A stretch of DNA of 64,000 bases from Rhynochetos jubatus (GCA_027574665.1 CM050666.1:4650001-4714000); one strand, 5' to 3'. Numbered from the stretch's first letter, positions 47,495 to 58,427 are shown. Numbers and translations are program-made. Notes: a model not told the origin generated them from the sequence alone.

Positions 47495-47680
47495 GCCAAT
47501 AAGGAGCTAGTTAACGACATAAATGAGCGAGGTAGGCCTGCACACATATAAATCTCTCTGAGAGAACATTTAGACGTTCCATATTTGAGCTGGCTATCAT
47601 TTAAATTACCGCTCTGCCTCCCCTCAACGTAGCCCCTTATTACCGTGTTTTTAATGCTCAGGGCTTAATTGCAATCGCTT
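47495..47680. other. AT-rich block, candidate non-coding element
   Basis: It contains AGCTAGTTAACGACATAAAT, GAACATTTAGACGTTCC (an imperfect palindrome) and ATCATTTAAATTACCGC. Non-repetitive and AT-rich against its flanks. Confidence 0.35.
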
Positions 47681-48083
47681 GTGGGCTCCCCCTCCAAGCT
47701 CTCGGTGGAAATTAGCTGCCTCTCCTGCCCACTCATTATCCACCCAACCCAGGAGACTCTGATGTGGTCCAGAGAGAAGGCCCAGGTGGCTCCCAGGGGG
47801 TTTCCTGAGCTTTAGGGAAAAGACCCTTATGATGGGAGCTGCCTGGAGCATTATAAATGATGAGGTTTTAGTACTTTCCTGCTGCTGCCCAGAGGGCAGC
47901 CGGTTGCAGGGGCTGGAGAACATCTGGAGAAGCTGTTGCAAGGAGGACAGGTCCTCTTTGAGATGTTGACCTACAAGGTGGCTTCCACCCTCCTTTCCCC
48001 ACCATTTACCTTCCCATCCACCCCCCCAGGCCCTCTCCCTCCCTTATCTACAAGAGAGACAAAATAGTGACCCATGGATCCCC

Positions 48084-48321
48084 ATCTTTTTCCCCAAAAA
48101 AGAGGTAGGAACATGGGAAGGGTTTGTGGAGCACCAGGGTGAGGGTGAGAGGGGGACAAGTTGATGGAAGCAGGGAGATGGGACCAAACGGGCACAATTT
48201 TGCCCCCCCTGGAAAATAAGCCAAAGGATTTGGGGGTTGCAAGGGGTTGCAGCACGATGCTGTGACCCCGCGAAGGTGTAACCCTCCAGCCAGCCAGGAG
48301 GTAAAGTAATGAGAAAAGGTG
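48084..48321 (-). repeat. unidentified repeat, copy 2 of an opposed pair
   Basis: In reverse complement this aligns along its length with 46929-47121. It is about 45 bp longer because of small insertions in the middle and near the A/T-rich end. The pair lies about 1 kb apart in opposite orientation. Confidence 0.7.
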
Positions 48322-48647
48322 AAACAATATTCAGGGAGTAATATATATCTGTTGAAAAATACTGTGTATGCTCATGTCTTGAGGGGGAGGATCCAGAAAG
48401 AGCTCCAAATTCAGGTCAGCTTTGTCAAAGGACCCAGTGCAGAGGGAAACAAAATACTTTTTCCCCCTGAAAAGTGAAAATGCTTGGGTCTGGCCATTTT
48501 CCAAGGGAATTATTTGCCCATTTCACTGCAAAACAGGAGATTTCCTTTACCAAACTAACCTCATACCCAACCCAACCCCAGCTGGCCCCAAACCCCATTG
48601 AGGATACCACCATGTCCTGCAGAGGCCCCAGGGGAGCAGCAGCACGT

Positions 48648-48712
48648 GCTAAGTGACAAGACCAAGGCCAGGCAGCAGGCAGGTGGCAGAGGACAGCAGG
48701 ACCTCTGCAAGG
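48648..48712 (-). repeat. MIR-like SINE fragment, minus orientation
   Basis: AAGTGACAAGACCAAGGCCA and then CAGGTGGCAGAGGACAGC match the antisense MIR core (AGTGACTTGCCCAAGGTCAC, AAGTGGCAGAGC). Confidence 0.5.
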
Positions 48713-48839
48713 GGGAGGGTGCTGGAGAGGGGAGAAGTGGTCCAGGGGGGGTCCCAGGGATGCTGAGCCCAGCACTCCCAGGCCTGGTGCAGGGGGGGAA
48801 GGCGTCAGTAATTGGCAACCTGGGCTCGGCTGCCCTTTC

Positions 48840-49164
48840 TGCAGTGTCTTGTTTAATTGCACTGGCTAACGGTTCAGGGGGAGAGCTGCTCGGGGGGCCT
48901 TATCTCTGCTTTCACCATTTTTCTTTCTGGGAAATGAAGTTAAAAATCCCTTCACAGCAGCTCCAGCGGAAAAAAAAAATTAGTCCCATATCACTATTTA
49001 ACATGCACTGCTAAAAACTAGATAAACACAGGCCGTCACTTGGAGATTAGCTCCTCACATGACTAAATGATTTATTTAGAAGATTCCTTCTTTTCTCTCC
49101 TGCTCTCTTTCTCTCTCGCACTCCCTTTTCCTTGGCTAAGAACATATTAATCAGAAATTAGAGG
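48840..49164. other. AT-rich block, candidate non-coding element
   Basis: It contains TCTTGTTTAATTGCACTGGC, ATTAGTCCCATATCAC, ACTAAATGATTTATTTAG and ACATATTAATCAGAAATTAG. It lies directly before the purine-rich stretch. Confidence 0.33.
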
Positions 49165-49495
49165 CAGACCGAGGGATGGAGAACAGGCTGACGATGAGCA
49201 AACGGAAAAGGGGGAAAAGGAGGAAAGCAGAGCGAGGGCTGGAGGGATGTGAACAAGGGGAAGGGAGGAGATGGGATGGGGGAAAGAGAGGGGAAAGGTG
49301 GAGGGGGACAAAAAACATGGATAAAGAGGAAAATCTGAGGGGGGGGGGCGAAAGGGGGCTTGGAAAGAAATGGGGATGCAGGGGGTGATGTGTTAGGGGC
49401 CAAGCAGGGGAGAGAGGGCTAACGCAGAGGTGAAAGGGTGGAGGGCAGGAATGAAAGCGAAGGAAAAATGTGAAGAGGGAGGGAGAAAGAGCCCT
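49165..49495 (+). repeat. purine-rich low-complexity stretch
   Basis: About 330 bp dominated by A and G (GGGGAAAAGGAGGAAAGC type), with occasional T and C and a 10-base G run near 49340. The reverse strand carries a serine/proline/phenylalanine-rich open frame that is a composition artefact. Confidence 0.75.
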
Positions 49496-49889
49496 AATTG
49501 TGTTGGGCAGGAATGCGCAGGGCTTAGCCCGCACCCCGGGGGACTCCTGGCCCTGAATGATTAAGGTACTTATCAGGCAGGGAGCTCCGGAGGGGCAGGG
49601 AAGCAGCCCCCAGCCCCTCTAAGCCTCCCTCCTGGCCGGGGCCAGGGGGATTTGTGCCCCCCAGCCCCGCTTTCCCACTCCAGGTGTTGGTGATAAGAGC
49701 ATCCCGCCGCTGTTCAGCCCTCTCCCATCCTTTCTGCCTCCCTGCTCAGGCGTGAAGGGAGGGGAGTGGGGCGTGGGGGGGCCGGGGGCTTCTCGCTGGG
49801 GATTTGCAATAGGGGGATAAAGGGAGAAACAACCCTGGCAGGATTAAAGAGGAGGGGTCTCTGCTGGGATAGGTGCTGTGCAGTGTCCC

Positions 49890-50050
49890 TTTTCTTTTAT
49901 CCACACAGATAACCAGGCCCCGAGGCTGAGGCCTACAACGATAAGGAGATTAGGCGGATTGGCTCATTTGTAGCGGGATCCTCCAACGGGGATATTGGGC
50001 TCTCTATAGACCCACCAGAAGGTTATCTAAATAGGCTAGACTTGAACTAA
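49890..50050. other. candidate non-coding element
   Basis: It contains CACAGATAACCAGG, ACGATAAGGAGATTAGGCGG, CTCTCTATAGACCCACC and AAGGTTATCTAAATAGGC. The repeated GATAA/TTATC cores (GATA-type) and complex non-repetitive text make it stand out from the GC-rich flanks. Confidence 0.35.
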
Positions 50051-50574
50051 CCCCGAGCCGGGCCCTGGGGGAGGCTCCCGGGACAAAGCCGGACGAGACG
50101 GGAGGGAGGGAGGCTGGCGAGAGCAGTCGGGGCTTTGAGATGGTGCGGAAGTGCGATGCTGCCCTTGGCATCAGCCGGGCCACGCCTGGCATTGGCACCC
50201 CCAGCAGTGGAACCTGGCTTTTCCCTCCGGCTAACATGGGAATGGCCGGGCTTCATCCGAAACGCCAGCTCAGGATCCTGCGGGGATGATGGCTAAGGCG
50301 TAGAGAGCTTCATCACCAGGGTGGGATGCTGGGAAGGTGGGATGCTGGGAAAACCATCAGGATGGGAAAATATAGCATCCGTCAGCATTGGGATGGGCCA
50401 ACGCGGTTACCCGGCCGTGCACACCCCTTCATCGCCCCGCTGGGTTCACCCCACACAGACCATCACTCCCAAGGGATTCCACGGGCTGCCCCCGGCTCTG
50501 GCTGCCCCCCATGTGCTCAGTGTCCTGGGATTTCCCCCCACAAGCACAAACAGCAGAAGGGATCATGAGGGTGG

Positions 50575-51310
50575 TTAGTAATTTTTCCATCCTATCAAGC
50601 ACTAGTTAGTTGGGAACCGGCATTCAATTAAACACGTACAAAAATAGGACTTTAGAAATATTTTTAATATGTTAACAAAGCCTTAAATAAGCTGAATGCA
50701 TAACAAAAAAAGGCCTCACCTTTCCTAATCATTAGTTTTTTCTTTTAAATAGACCCTTGGAAGACTGGAGGTGCTGTCTGCAGTGAGGGATCTGAACCCA
50801 TTGCCACCCCCCCAGCAAACATCCTGTCTCAGGTGGGTTCATCCTGCAGAAGTGGGAGGACAAAACCCACATTTTCCTGCCTTCAACCTTCTAATTTCCC
50901 TCACAGCTTGGACCAACCAATTTTTGAGCCACTCTGCTTGAGAAAACTGAAGGGAAACAAAAAGTGTCTTTGCACATAGGATGCTATTAGCAAAACCCAC
51001 TCTGGCAATTCGGGGTTTAAGTATTTAGCAGCTGACTTGTGGCAGTTTGGTAATGTAAGTTCCTGTAAAACTTCAACAGCAAATATGTACAGCTACCTTT
51101 TCATATATGTATATAAAAATTCATATATATTTAATTTAAATGTGAATATACTATACTAAATTTAAGCTTTAACAGGAAGTTTATCATGTTAACTTTAATT
51201 TGATTGTAATGTAATTATTTTAAATTAAAAAATCCAGCTCCAGCAAAACATCAAATTTTAATTATAACATCCACCTTTTAATTTCTTTTTTTGTAACCAA
51301 TTTTGACCCA
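50575..51310. other. long AT-rich block, candidate conserved non-coding element
   Basis: The longest AT-rich stretch of the window, about 735 bp. Its ends hold GGCATTCAATTAAACACG, CTTAAATAAGCTGAATGC and AACTTTAATTTGATTGTAAT. The middle (50760-50990) is more balanced. There is a short AT dinucleotide patch at 51100-51140. It has no open frame, LTR or LINE signature. Confidence 0.37.
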
Positions 51311-52394
51311 CCCCCTTCCTCAGAATGATCAGCACCTGTCTTCGGTGTGGCTGCAGCCACTGGGGTCAGCCACCCCTCGCCAGTGGCAGAGCCAGGCCGG
51401 CCTCAAGCCACCATCCCTCTCCTCCACCTGCTGCTGTTTTTCCCTTAGTCCCACACCCGTGGGCCAAATTTGAGAGGGAGACAAGCTCCAGGAGGAGCTG
51501 AGAGCCGTGGTGTTGGCGGTGAAGAGCTCGAGTGTCTCAGCAAAGTTGGGTTGGCAGATGCCTGCGTGCCAGCTCTGCGTGCGTGCAACTCCTACGTGCA
51601 AACTCACGCGTGCACACCCTTGCACGCACACCCCGGTGTGCAAACCCTTGGGAGCCAGGAAAGCAGACACCTGAATCTCTCAGCCCCATCTGTTCTTTCA
51701 CCCATGTGGGGTGGCATAAAGCAGTGCCTAGGAATGCCCCCCCTCCCTTTGCCCCCTTGCCAGCGCTGGGTTAGCCTCCCGCCTGCCCATGCGCAATTCC
51801 TGGGGCAGGTGGGTGCTGAGAGGCTGCAAACCCGCCCCGTGCACCCCTCTGCTTGGAAGGACATGCTGGCAGGGGGAGCGGTCCCCGGGCACCCCATGGG
51901 AGCGATGGTCAGTGGGACAGTGGCCCCCCGCTGGGCTAAGCCCCCACTCTCCATGCCACAAAGGGGCCAAGTGCTGCTGGGGCTGCCTGGGCATTGGGAA
52001 GCGCTGGCGTGCCCCATGCCACGGTCCTTGCTGCCCACGCATCGCCCCGCTCCTCCTGGGGTCGCCCCCCCAGATACAGGCAGAGACGCTCAGCCAGAGC
52101 CACGATCCCAGGCCCCGCCGCCTGATCGCCTCCGTGTCTCTGCTTATCTCCACCTCTGACACCAGAAGCCTGAGACTGATTTTTTCCATGTCCGCCAGCC
52201 TTTCTATTTCTCCCGTGGTGTTCCTCCTTCCCCCCTCCCCACACCCGCACCAGCTCCGTGATGCTCCCGCAGCCCAACAGCTCGCTCGCAGCATCCCTCC
52301 CGGCCCCCACTGCTGTCTCCTCTTCCCTCCTTTCCCCCTTTTTACATGTTGGGCTTTTTTTTTTTTTTCCTTTACACTCCTTTCTCCTTCCTCT
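51311..52394. other. intergenic, nothing recognised
   Basis: GC-rich. It ends in a pyrimidine-rich stretch (52285-52400) with a 15-base T run. Confidence 0.5.
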
Positions 52395-52565
52395 TTATTT
52401 TATCTCGATTTGCCACAAATCTGTTCCTCCACAAAGCAGCTGCCATCTTTGTTCTTTGCCATTATCAGCTGCGGCACACGGCCGGGCCAGGCGGCCTGGC
52501 AGACAATCGCTGACTAATAGACTGTCTGAGAGCTATTGTGGAGTGTGGCCGAGGCAGATCTATCA
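52395..52565. other. candidate non-coding element before the polypurine tract
   Basis: It contains AAAGCAGCTGCCATCTTTGT, GCCATTATCAGCTGCGG, ACAATCGCTGACTAATAGAC and GAGCTATTGTGGAGTGTGG. Complex sequence with two CAGCTG E-box cores, an ACAATCG and a CTATTGTGG (SOX-like ATTGT). Confidence 0.35.
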
Positions 52566-52624
52566 CCGTGTCCTATCACCCGTGCCGCGCTGACACCAGG
52601 GGAGAGCAGCGTGGAAGGGGAAAG

Positions 52625-53275
52625 GCGGAAAAAAAAAAAAAAGGGAGGAGGAAAAACAAAAAGAAAAAAAGAAGGAGAAAAAAAAAAAAAGAAGGGAATG
52701 AAGAAAAAAAGAAGGGCAAAAAGAAGGGGGAAAAATGGGAAAAAAAGAAGAAGGAAGAAGAAGAAGGAAGAAGAAGGGAAATAAAGGAAAAAAGGAAAAA
52801 AGAAAAAAGAAGAGAAAAAGAAGGAAAAGGAAGGGGAAAAGAAGAAGAAAAAAGGAAAAATAAATTAAATAAGGAAAAAATATGGAAAACAGAAGAAAAA
52901 TTTAAAAAATAAAAACAAAAACAATAAAAAAGAAAGGAAAAATAAGGAAAAAAGAAAGATGGAAAAAAGAAGAAAAAAGGTAAAATAAGGAAAAAGGAAA
53001 AATTAATTAAAAAATGGATAAAAGGAAACAAGAATAAAAAATATAAGATAAAGAGAATAACAGAGGGGAAAAAAAGAAAAAGAAGAAGAGAGGAAGAAAG
53101 AAAAAGAAGGAAAAGAAGGAAAAAAGAAAAAAGGAAGAATAAAAAGGAGGGGGGAAGGAAGGGAGAGGGAAAGAAGAAAAAAAGGAAAAAACAAGAAGGC
53201 AAAAAAGGGCAAAAAGGCTGTGGGGGGTGGAAGGAAAAGGGGAAAAAAAAAAAAGAGGAAGAGAAAAGCGGAGAG
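52625..53275 (+). repeat. very long polypurine (GAAA/GGAA-rich) tract
   Basis: About 650 bp almost free of pyrimidines on this strand. The longest uninterrupted purine runs are 52783-52860 and 53062-53139, 78 bases each. Units are irregular (GAAAAA, GGAAAAA, GAAGAAG), so it is not a clean microsatellite. Such homopurine-homopyrimidine DNA can form triplex (H-DNA) structures. The minus strand gives a 306-codon phenylalanine/serine-rich frame, which I reject as coding. Confidence 0.9.
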
Positions 53276-53480
53276 CGGGGCCAGGCCAAAGCCGCGGAGG
53301 AGCAGCCCCAGGCCCGCGGCAGACTCCGGCCGCTCCCGGGCCGCGCTCCCCCGGCCCCGCCGCCCCCTCCCTCCATCTGCCGCGGGGCGGGCGCGGGGGG
53401 GCGGGTTGGCGGGGAACGGCTCCTCTCACCCCCAACTGCCACCGGCTGCGGCCGGGCCGTGATGCCCCGGGGAGGGTCGC
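53276..53480. promoter_or_regulatory. CpG-dense island, possible orphan promoter
   Basis: About 200 bp of very high CpG density (CCGCGGAGG, CCCGCGGCAG, CCGGCCGCTCCCGGGCCGCG, GCGGGGCGGGCGCGG), far denser than the flanks. It starts exactly where the polypurine tract stops. It has GC-box-like GGGGCGGG cores and a potential G-quadruplex (53384-53414). No coding exon that I recognise follows on either side, so a non-coding RNA start is possible but unproven. Confidence 0.45.
53384..53414 (+). other. potential G-quadruplex in the CpG island
   Basis: G-runs of 4, 3, 7, 3 and 4 with short loops meet the G3+N1-7 pattern. Confidence 0.55.
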
Positions 53481-54939
53481 CCGGGCTTTTCCCCACGCAG
53501 GGGTGGCTGCGGTGTGTGGGAGCCAGCCCGAGCTGGGGGGAGGGTCACAGCTTTTGGGGGGCCCAGGCTGCTGCCGCTCTATTTACCTTCTCCGGGGGAT
53601 GGTATGGTGTTCCTCCGCGCTCCCAGCACGGACCAGTCCCGCAGCAGCATCTTGCCTTGGAGGCCATCGCCCCCACGGCAAAAGGAGCTGCAAGGGGTAA
53701 CCCACCCACCGGCTTCACCCCTTCTGGAAGCAGGCTCAGCCCCCGGAAGGTGTCGGGGTCCAATTTGGGGTGTCCAAGGCAAGAACTGAAAATCCAGGGA
53801 GGGCAGTGTGGGTTTGAGGCTGGTAAGAGGGAAGCAGAGTGGTCCTGGGGGTGATCCTGTGCTACCCAGCACGGCTGGGAGGCTGTGGCGGGGGTCTCCG
53901 CCTGCCCCCCTGTAGTACACACAATTATCTCCCAGCCACTAATGAGCCCCCAGTGCCTGGTATAAAACTTTGTGGCAGAGGAATGTCCAGGCTCCTCACC
54001 CAGCCAGCAACCAGCCTTCCCGGGGTCCTTAGAGGCCGGAACCCCAAACCCCTCCGTGGCCAAGGGGCTCAGGGGCTTCGTGCTGGGACCTGGAGACATC
54101 ACCCGGAGCCAGGCTGGGGTCTGCCCCCGAGCCGGGGGGCACACGGCCTCTCCACAGTGCCCATCCGTGCCCCCAGCATCCCCCCTAGCAGGGCAGGGGA
54201 TGCCCAACGCCCTGCGGGTCCCTGCTGCCCGAGCTCGCCTCCTTTCCACGAAGAGGACAAGAGGGAGAGGGAAGCAGCTTTTTGGGTTGAATTCTATGGA
54301 GTTTGGCTCTTTCGATTCCCCTCCTCACAGCCGGGGGCCCAAGCAGCTCTGTGCTGGGGGTGCCAAGCGCCAGAGGGATGCTGGCTGCAGGGCGGGGACG
54401 TGGGGCTCCATGGCAGGTCTCTGCCCCCGAGACAAGGTGGGGAGGGAGGGGACGGAGCACCCGGGGCTGCTGGAGAGGTGCGGGGTGCGGGCACGTGCTC
54501 CCTGCGGGATCCATCCTGGGGGATGCGGCTGGGGCCAGGCGGGAGCGGCGAACGGCAGAGGGGGCTGCAGGTCAGGAGGAGCGGGGACATCGCGGGGACA
54601 TCGCAGGGGACATAGCGGGGGACACCGGTGGGGACAGGCGCGCAGCAGCTCAGGGCTGCCAGGCGGTGGAGGAGGGGGGACAGGCGCCTGGGTCTGCCCT
54701 GGGCAGGGATGCCAAGGGGCAAGCAGGGCAGCAGCAGCCCCGCGTGCGGCGATGCCATCCCTCGCCGGGAAACGCTGGCTCTGGCACCCGCATCTGTCCC
54801 CCAGCGGGGCCCGGGTGGCTTCCCCAGGGTGGAGATAAACCCAAAACTAAGCCCCAGGAGATCCAGGGTGGTCAGAGCCAGCCGGGAGAGGCAGCTTTAT
54901 TTTCACCAGGCTCCGGCACTGCCTGCTCCATGCGTGTGC
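53481..54939. other. intergenic, GC-rich, nothing recognised
   Basis: Several long overlapping open frames exist here (the longest is 288 codons on + at 53972-54838). They are rich in Gly, Arg, Pro and Ala and show no domain, as expected by chance in GC-rich DNA. Confidence 0.5.
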
Positions 54940-55110
54940 ACACAAGGTGAGAGGAGCTGAATAGTTGATTTCCCCAGTGGGTTTTGCTCCCGCTTGCTGT
55001 AAAGTTGTGAACAAAATGACCGGCCATGCATTGAACGGGCTTACATCGCTCTCCATATGGAAATGAAGATAATCCAAGTCTCAGCTTTGTGTTCTCCAAG
55101 AGAGAGCCGG
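54940..55110. other. candidate non-coding element
   Basis: It contains GAGCTGAATAGTTGATTTCC, TGTAAAGTTGTGAACAAAAT, CATGCATTGAACGGGC and CATATGGAAATGAAGATAAT. Complex, AT-rich and non-repetitive against GC-rich flanks. Confidence 0.35.
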
Positions 55111-55408
55111 GAGGGAGCGGGGGTCGGGGGGATGGGGCAGGCTCGGAGCCAGGGGATGTATCCTGCCCCGACATCCCCCTCCTCAGCAGGGCTTCGTCCC
55201 GAGCCGGCACAGCCCCATCCCTCCTTGTCCCGTTTGGGGTGACAAATGCTTTTCGGGGACACATCGGCACCGAGCTCACGCAGCTCCCAGTGCCCGGACA
55301 GCCCCGATTAAAGCGAAGCCCATGCTCATGCACGAGCTTAAATCGCAGCCTCGTGCCTTGACAGCAGCCTGGCAGTATTTAGTTGCATCGTCCTGCTGGC
55401 AGGTTGGT

Positions 55409-55463
55409 CTCACAGCCCAAACACAGACTCACAGCCCAAACACGGACTCAGAGCCCAAACCTG
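55409..55463 (+). repeat. 19-bp tandem repeat, about 3 copies
   Basis: Units starting CTCACAGCCCAAACAC at 55409 and 55428, with a diverged third at 55447. Confidence 0.9.
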
Positions 55464-55700
55464 CTTGCTTCAAATAATAGCAGAAAAGGATTATCCTTCC
55501 CAAAGAAAGTATTGCTCTTTAGACAGACCTTTTTTATTTGACGCTTTTGGTAAGACCCTGGAAGTGCCACTAACAATGTCCAATTTAAGAAAGACCAAAA
55601 AATCCCATCCCCAACAGGCAAATAGTCACGTGATTTGAAATTATCTCCAAAATCAATCATTCTTCACCAGGCACTTTTTAAGGCTGTCTTGCACGTTTGC
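55464..55700. other. AT-rich block, candidate non-coding element
   Basis: It contains CTTCAAATAATAGCAG, TTTTTTATTTGACGC, GATTTGAAATTATCTCC and AAAATCAATCATTC. No repeat signature. Confidence 0.28.
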
Positions 55701-58353
55701 CGTTGGTTTGCTGTTTGGGGAGGACAGCATCCCGCAGTAACGGTGTCAGTTGTAGAGACTTTGTCATTCGTGCAACTTGTTCTTAGTTCAGTTCATCTCT
55801 TTTGGGTCTCTTTTTGCTGCACAAAACATGCAAACGCTTGGTACCAACATCAGGGAGACCCGCTGAGTCGGCTTGGAGGATATTGGGGGAGTTCAGGGGC
55901 GCACGGGAGGTCAGGATCCTGCCCTGTATCTGGGTTGTATTTCCTCTGGCCATCCCACGGGTGACTTTGGGACACCTCGCTGTCGCCAGCCATCCCACTC
56001 CCATGCTGAATACCCCCACGCAGCAAGAGTCGGGGACGGGGACGTCCTCCTGCCACGGTGGGGAACCTTGGTGGGCAGAAGGTTTGCTGGGGCAGGATGG
56101 GCGAGCGCCTGGCTGGGTTACCCGCTCCAGCAAGGGTGAAGAGATGGAGACACACCCCAGGGCGCTGAGATGCTGCACAGCCAGTTTCACCCAAAAAAAA
56201 TCCTGTGGATTTGGCAGCTCTGCCCCAGCTGTGCCCAAACCGATCGGCAGGTCCTCGTGGGAGCACATCATCACCATCTGTCTTGCTTACCTTCCTCCAC
56301 GAATAAAATGCACATCTCGGCTTAGCTCGATGTCTTGGCTCCCCCTGTAGCCAGTGGAGAGAGAGGCACCCCCAACCCCCACCCGAGCAGAGGGGTGCTC
56401 GCCTGCCAGCCAGGTGAGCCAAGGCTTCCCCATCCCTTGCAAGCATGGGTGCCATCCCCCTGCTTCTGAGATAACACCCAGACCAGCTTGCCCCCCAAAA
56501 GCCTCGTTTGGGGGTATCCCCGAAGCACAGAGCATCCCCCCTGGGGTGGGTACCCAGCAGACCCGTGCCCAGCAGGGCATGGGGTGCCAGCTGGGGGGAC
56601 CACAGCCTCACCGACACATGGACTGGGGAAGATACTTGTGCTCCTCAGGTAGGACCGAACAGACCTGCTTAACACCGAGGGGGGGTAGAAATGCCCCGTG
56701 GAGACGAGCAATCCTGCACCGCAGGTGCCAGCGCGAGGCTCCGGGAGCCTGGCCATGGCGGGGCCGCACGCAGCCGGCTGGGAAATGGGGACAGCCTCTT
56801 GATCACACCACCACGAGCTGGCAAATTGCCGTGACTTAACAAATTCTCGCTGCCGAGCTGAGCTGTGGAAATCGCTCCAGTGCACGTTCCCAGCCCCCTG
56901 CACATGTGCAGGCAGCAGTTTTGCTTAAGCCACATTTTCCTCCACCGCTTGCAAGGCGCCCGAGGGGTCAGCTGGCTGCAGGGGCTGGCCGTCAACAATC
57001 CCCTGGCAACGCCACCTCCCTCCAGAGCTGGGACCTGGCAGTGGGGGCACTGGGGTTACCCAGTGCACCTCTGGGTAACCCCCAGCCTTGGGGTGAGCTT
57101 CAGGTGCATCTCAGGGGACCCCACCACCAGCATCCCCCTTGCAGCACACAGGGAGCTGGGTTGAGCCTGTCCTTTGTGGATCCATCCTCATCCAACCCTG
57201 GGCATTTGGGGTTTTCCAGGATCCCTTTATGCCTCACGTGACTCAGTGTATATCAAGGCTCTGTAGAGCACAGTGATTTTGGAGCAGAAACACTGCCCCC
57301 CACCCCAGCTTTAGGCTTCTGGGGTACTGGGCGGGGTGTGGAAGCAGGGAGGCTTTGCTGTCTGGTTGGGCAAGGTCTGCCCGCCTGGTACAGCTGCCCC
57401 TGGCAAGGAGTGTGGTGCCTCCCAAAAGAAAATGGGGCAAAAATCAGGCAGATCTAACCAAGGAGGAGACTTCACTCACAGCTGTGCCACCTTTTGTCTC
57501 CCGAGAGAACAACCTGAGGCTTCCACATAGAAAACCCTCATCCCTCCCAGGACCCTGAAGGGAGAGCTCCTGCTGCTCCATGCCGCCGCATGCCCAAAGG
57601 CTGGGAAGGGGTGGCCAGGCTGACAAATCAGCTGGGATAGATGGCATCAGAGATATTTGGAAGAGCCGTTTGTACACATTTCTGCCAGGGCTGCTGAGCA
57701 TGTGGAGATGGAGGAATCGTACTCAGCTCAGCCGGGAGCCATTCCCACTGATCTTGGGCTGGAAGGAGAAGGGGGATTGCTACAGAGGTCCAACAAAGCC
57801 CAGCACTAGTGGGGTGACTTTCTGGAAACTAAGAAAACCAACCACTTCATCCTCCAAGACTGAGCCCTGAGCGTGGGGCGGGGAGAGGGGGGGTGGGGGT
57901 GGTATTGTGGCTCAACCCCTCCTGCCACCCCAGGTTTGGGGACATGAGTGGGGAGCCAGGCTGGCACCCACAGGCATGAGCAGGCAGGTTTTGTAGAGAG
58001 GGGGAAGAGCTGATGTCTCCGAGGCCTGGGCCACACTGTCAGCGTGACAGTGTGGGTGTGTGTTCAGCCCTGATGGGAAAATCAAGCCTGGCTGGTTAAT
58101 TAAAGACTTGGGCCCTGAGAGCTGCTTATTCCGTTCTGCAGTAGCAATGCTATGAAATTGTTACGCACCGTTTCATTTGCAGAGGCTGAGGCAGCGGCTG
58201 GAGGAGCTGGTGGCTTTGGGCAGAAGGGGCTCATCTTATTCCCCCAGGGTCATTTCTCATGTGCAGCAGCAACAGAGTCAGTTCTTCTCCTGGGTAATCT
58301 CAGTGACAGCTTTCACCCTCTCCAGGTGGATCTTCAAACCTTGCTTTGAGCTG
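55701..58353. other. intergenic, nothing recognised
   Basis: GC-rich. A small GGTTAATTAAAGAC element lies near 58096. Long open frames around 55802-56617 have no domain. Confidence 0.45.
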
Positions 58354-58427
58354 CCATCCATCCATCCATCCATCCATCCATCCATCCATCCATCCATCCA
58401 TCCATCCATCCATCCATCCATCCATCC
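58354..58427 (+). repeat. (CCAT)n microsatellite, about 18 units
   Basis: A perfect tetranucleotide array. It reads as repeated Ser/Ile/His/Pro on + and Met/Asp/Gly/Trp on -, so it holds open frames that have no coding meaning. Likely length-polymorphic. Confidence 0.98.

Noticed and set aside
52576..53496. 306-codon open frame on the minus strand, Phe/Ser-rich
   Set aside because: It is the complement of the polypurine tract. Composition alone keeps it open, and it has no domain.
53972..54838. 288-codon open frame on the plus strand
   Set aside because: Gly/Arg/Ala-rich, no domain, overlapped by equally long frames in other phases, as happens by chance in GC-rich DNA.
55850..56617. 255-codon open frame on the minus strand
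   Set aside because: No domain or homologue recognised. Overlaps long frames on the other strand.
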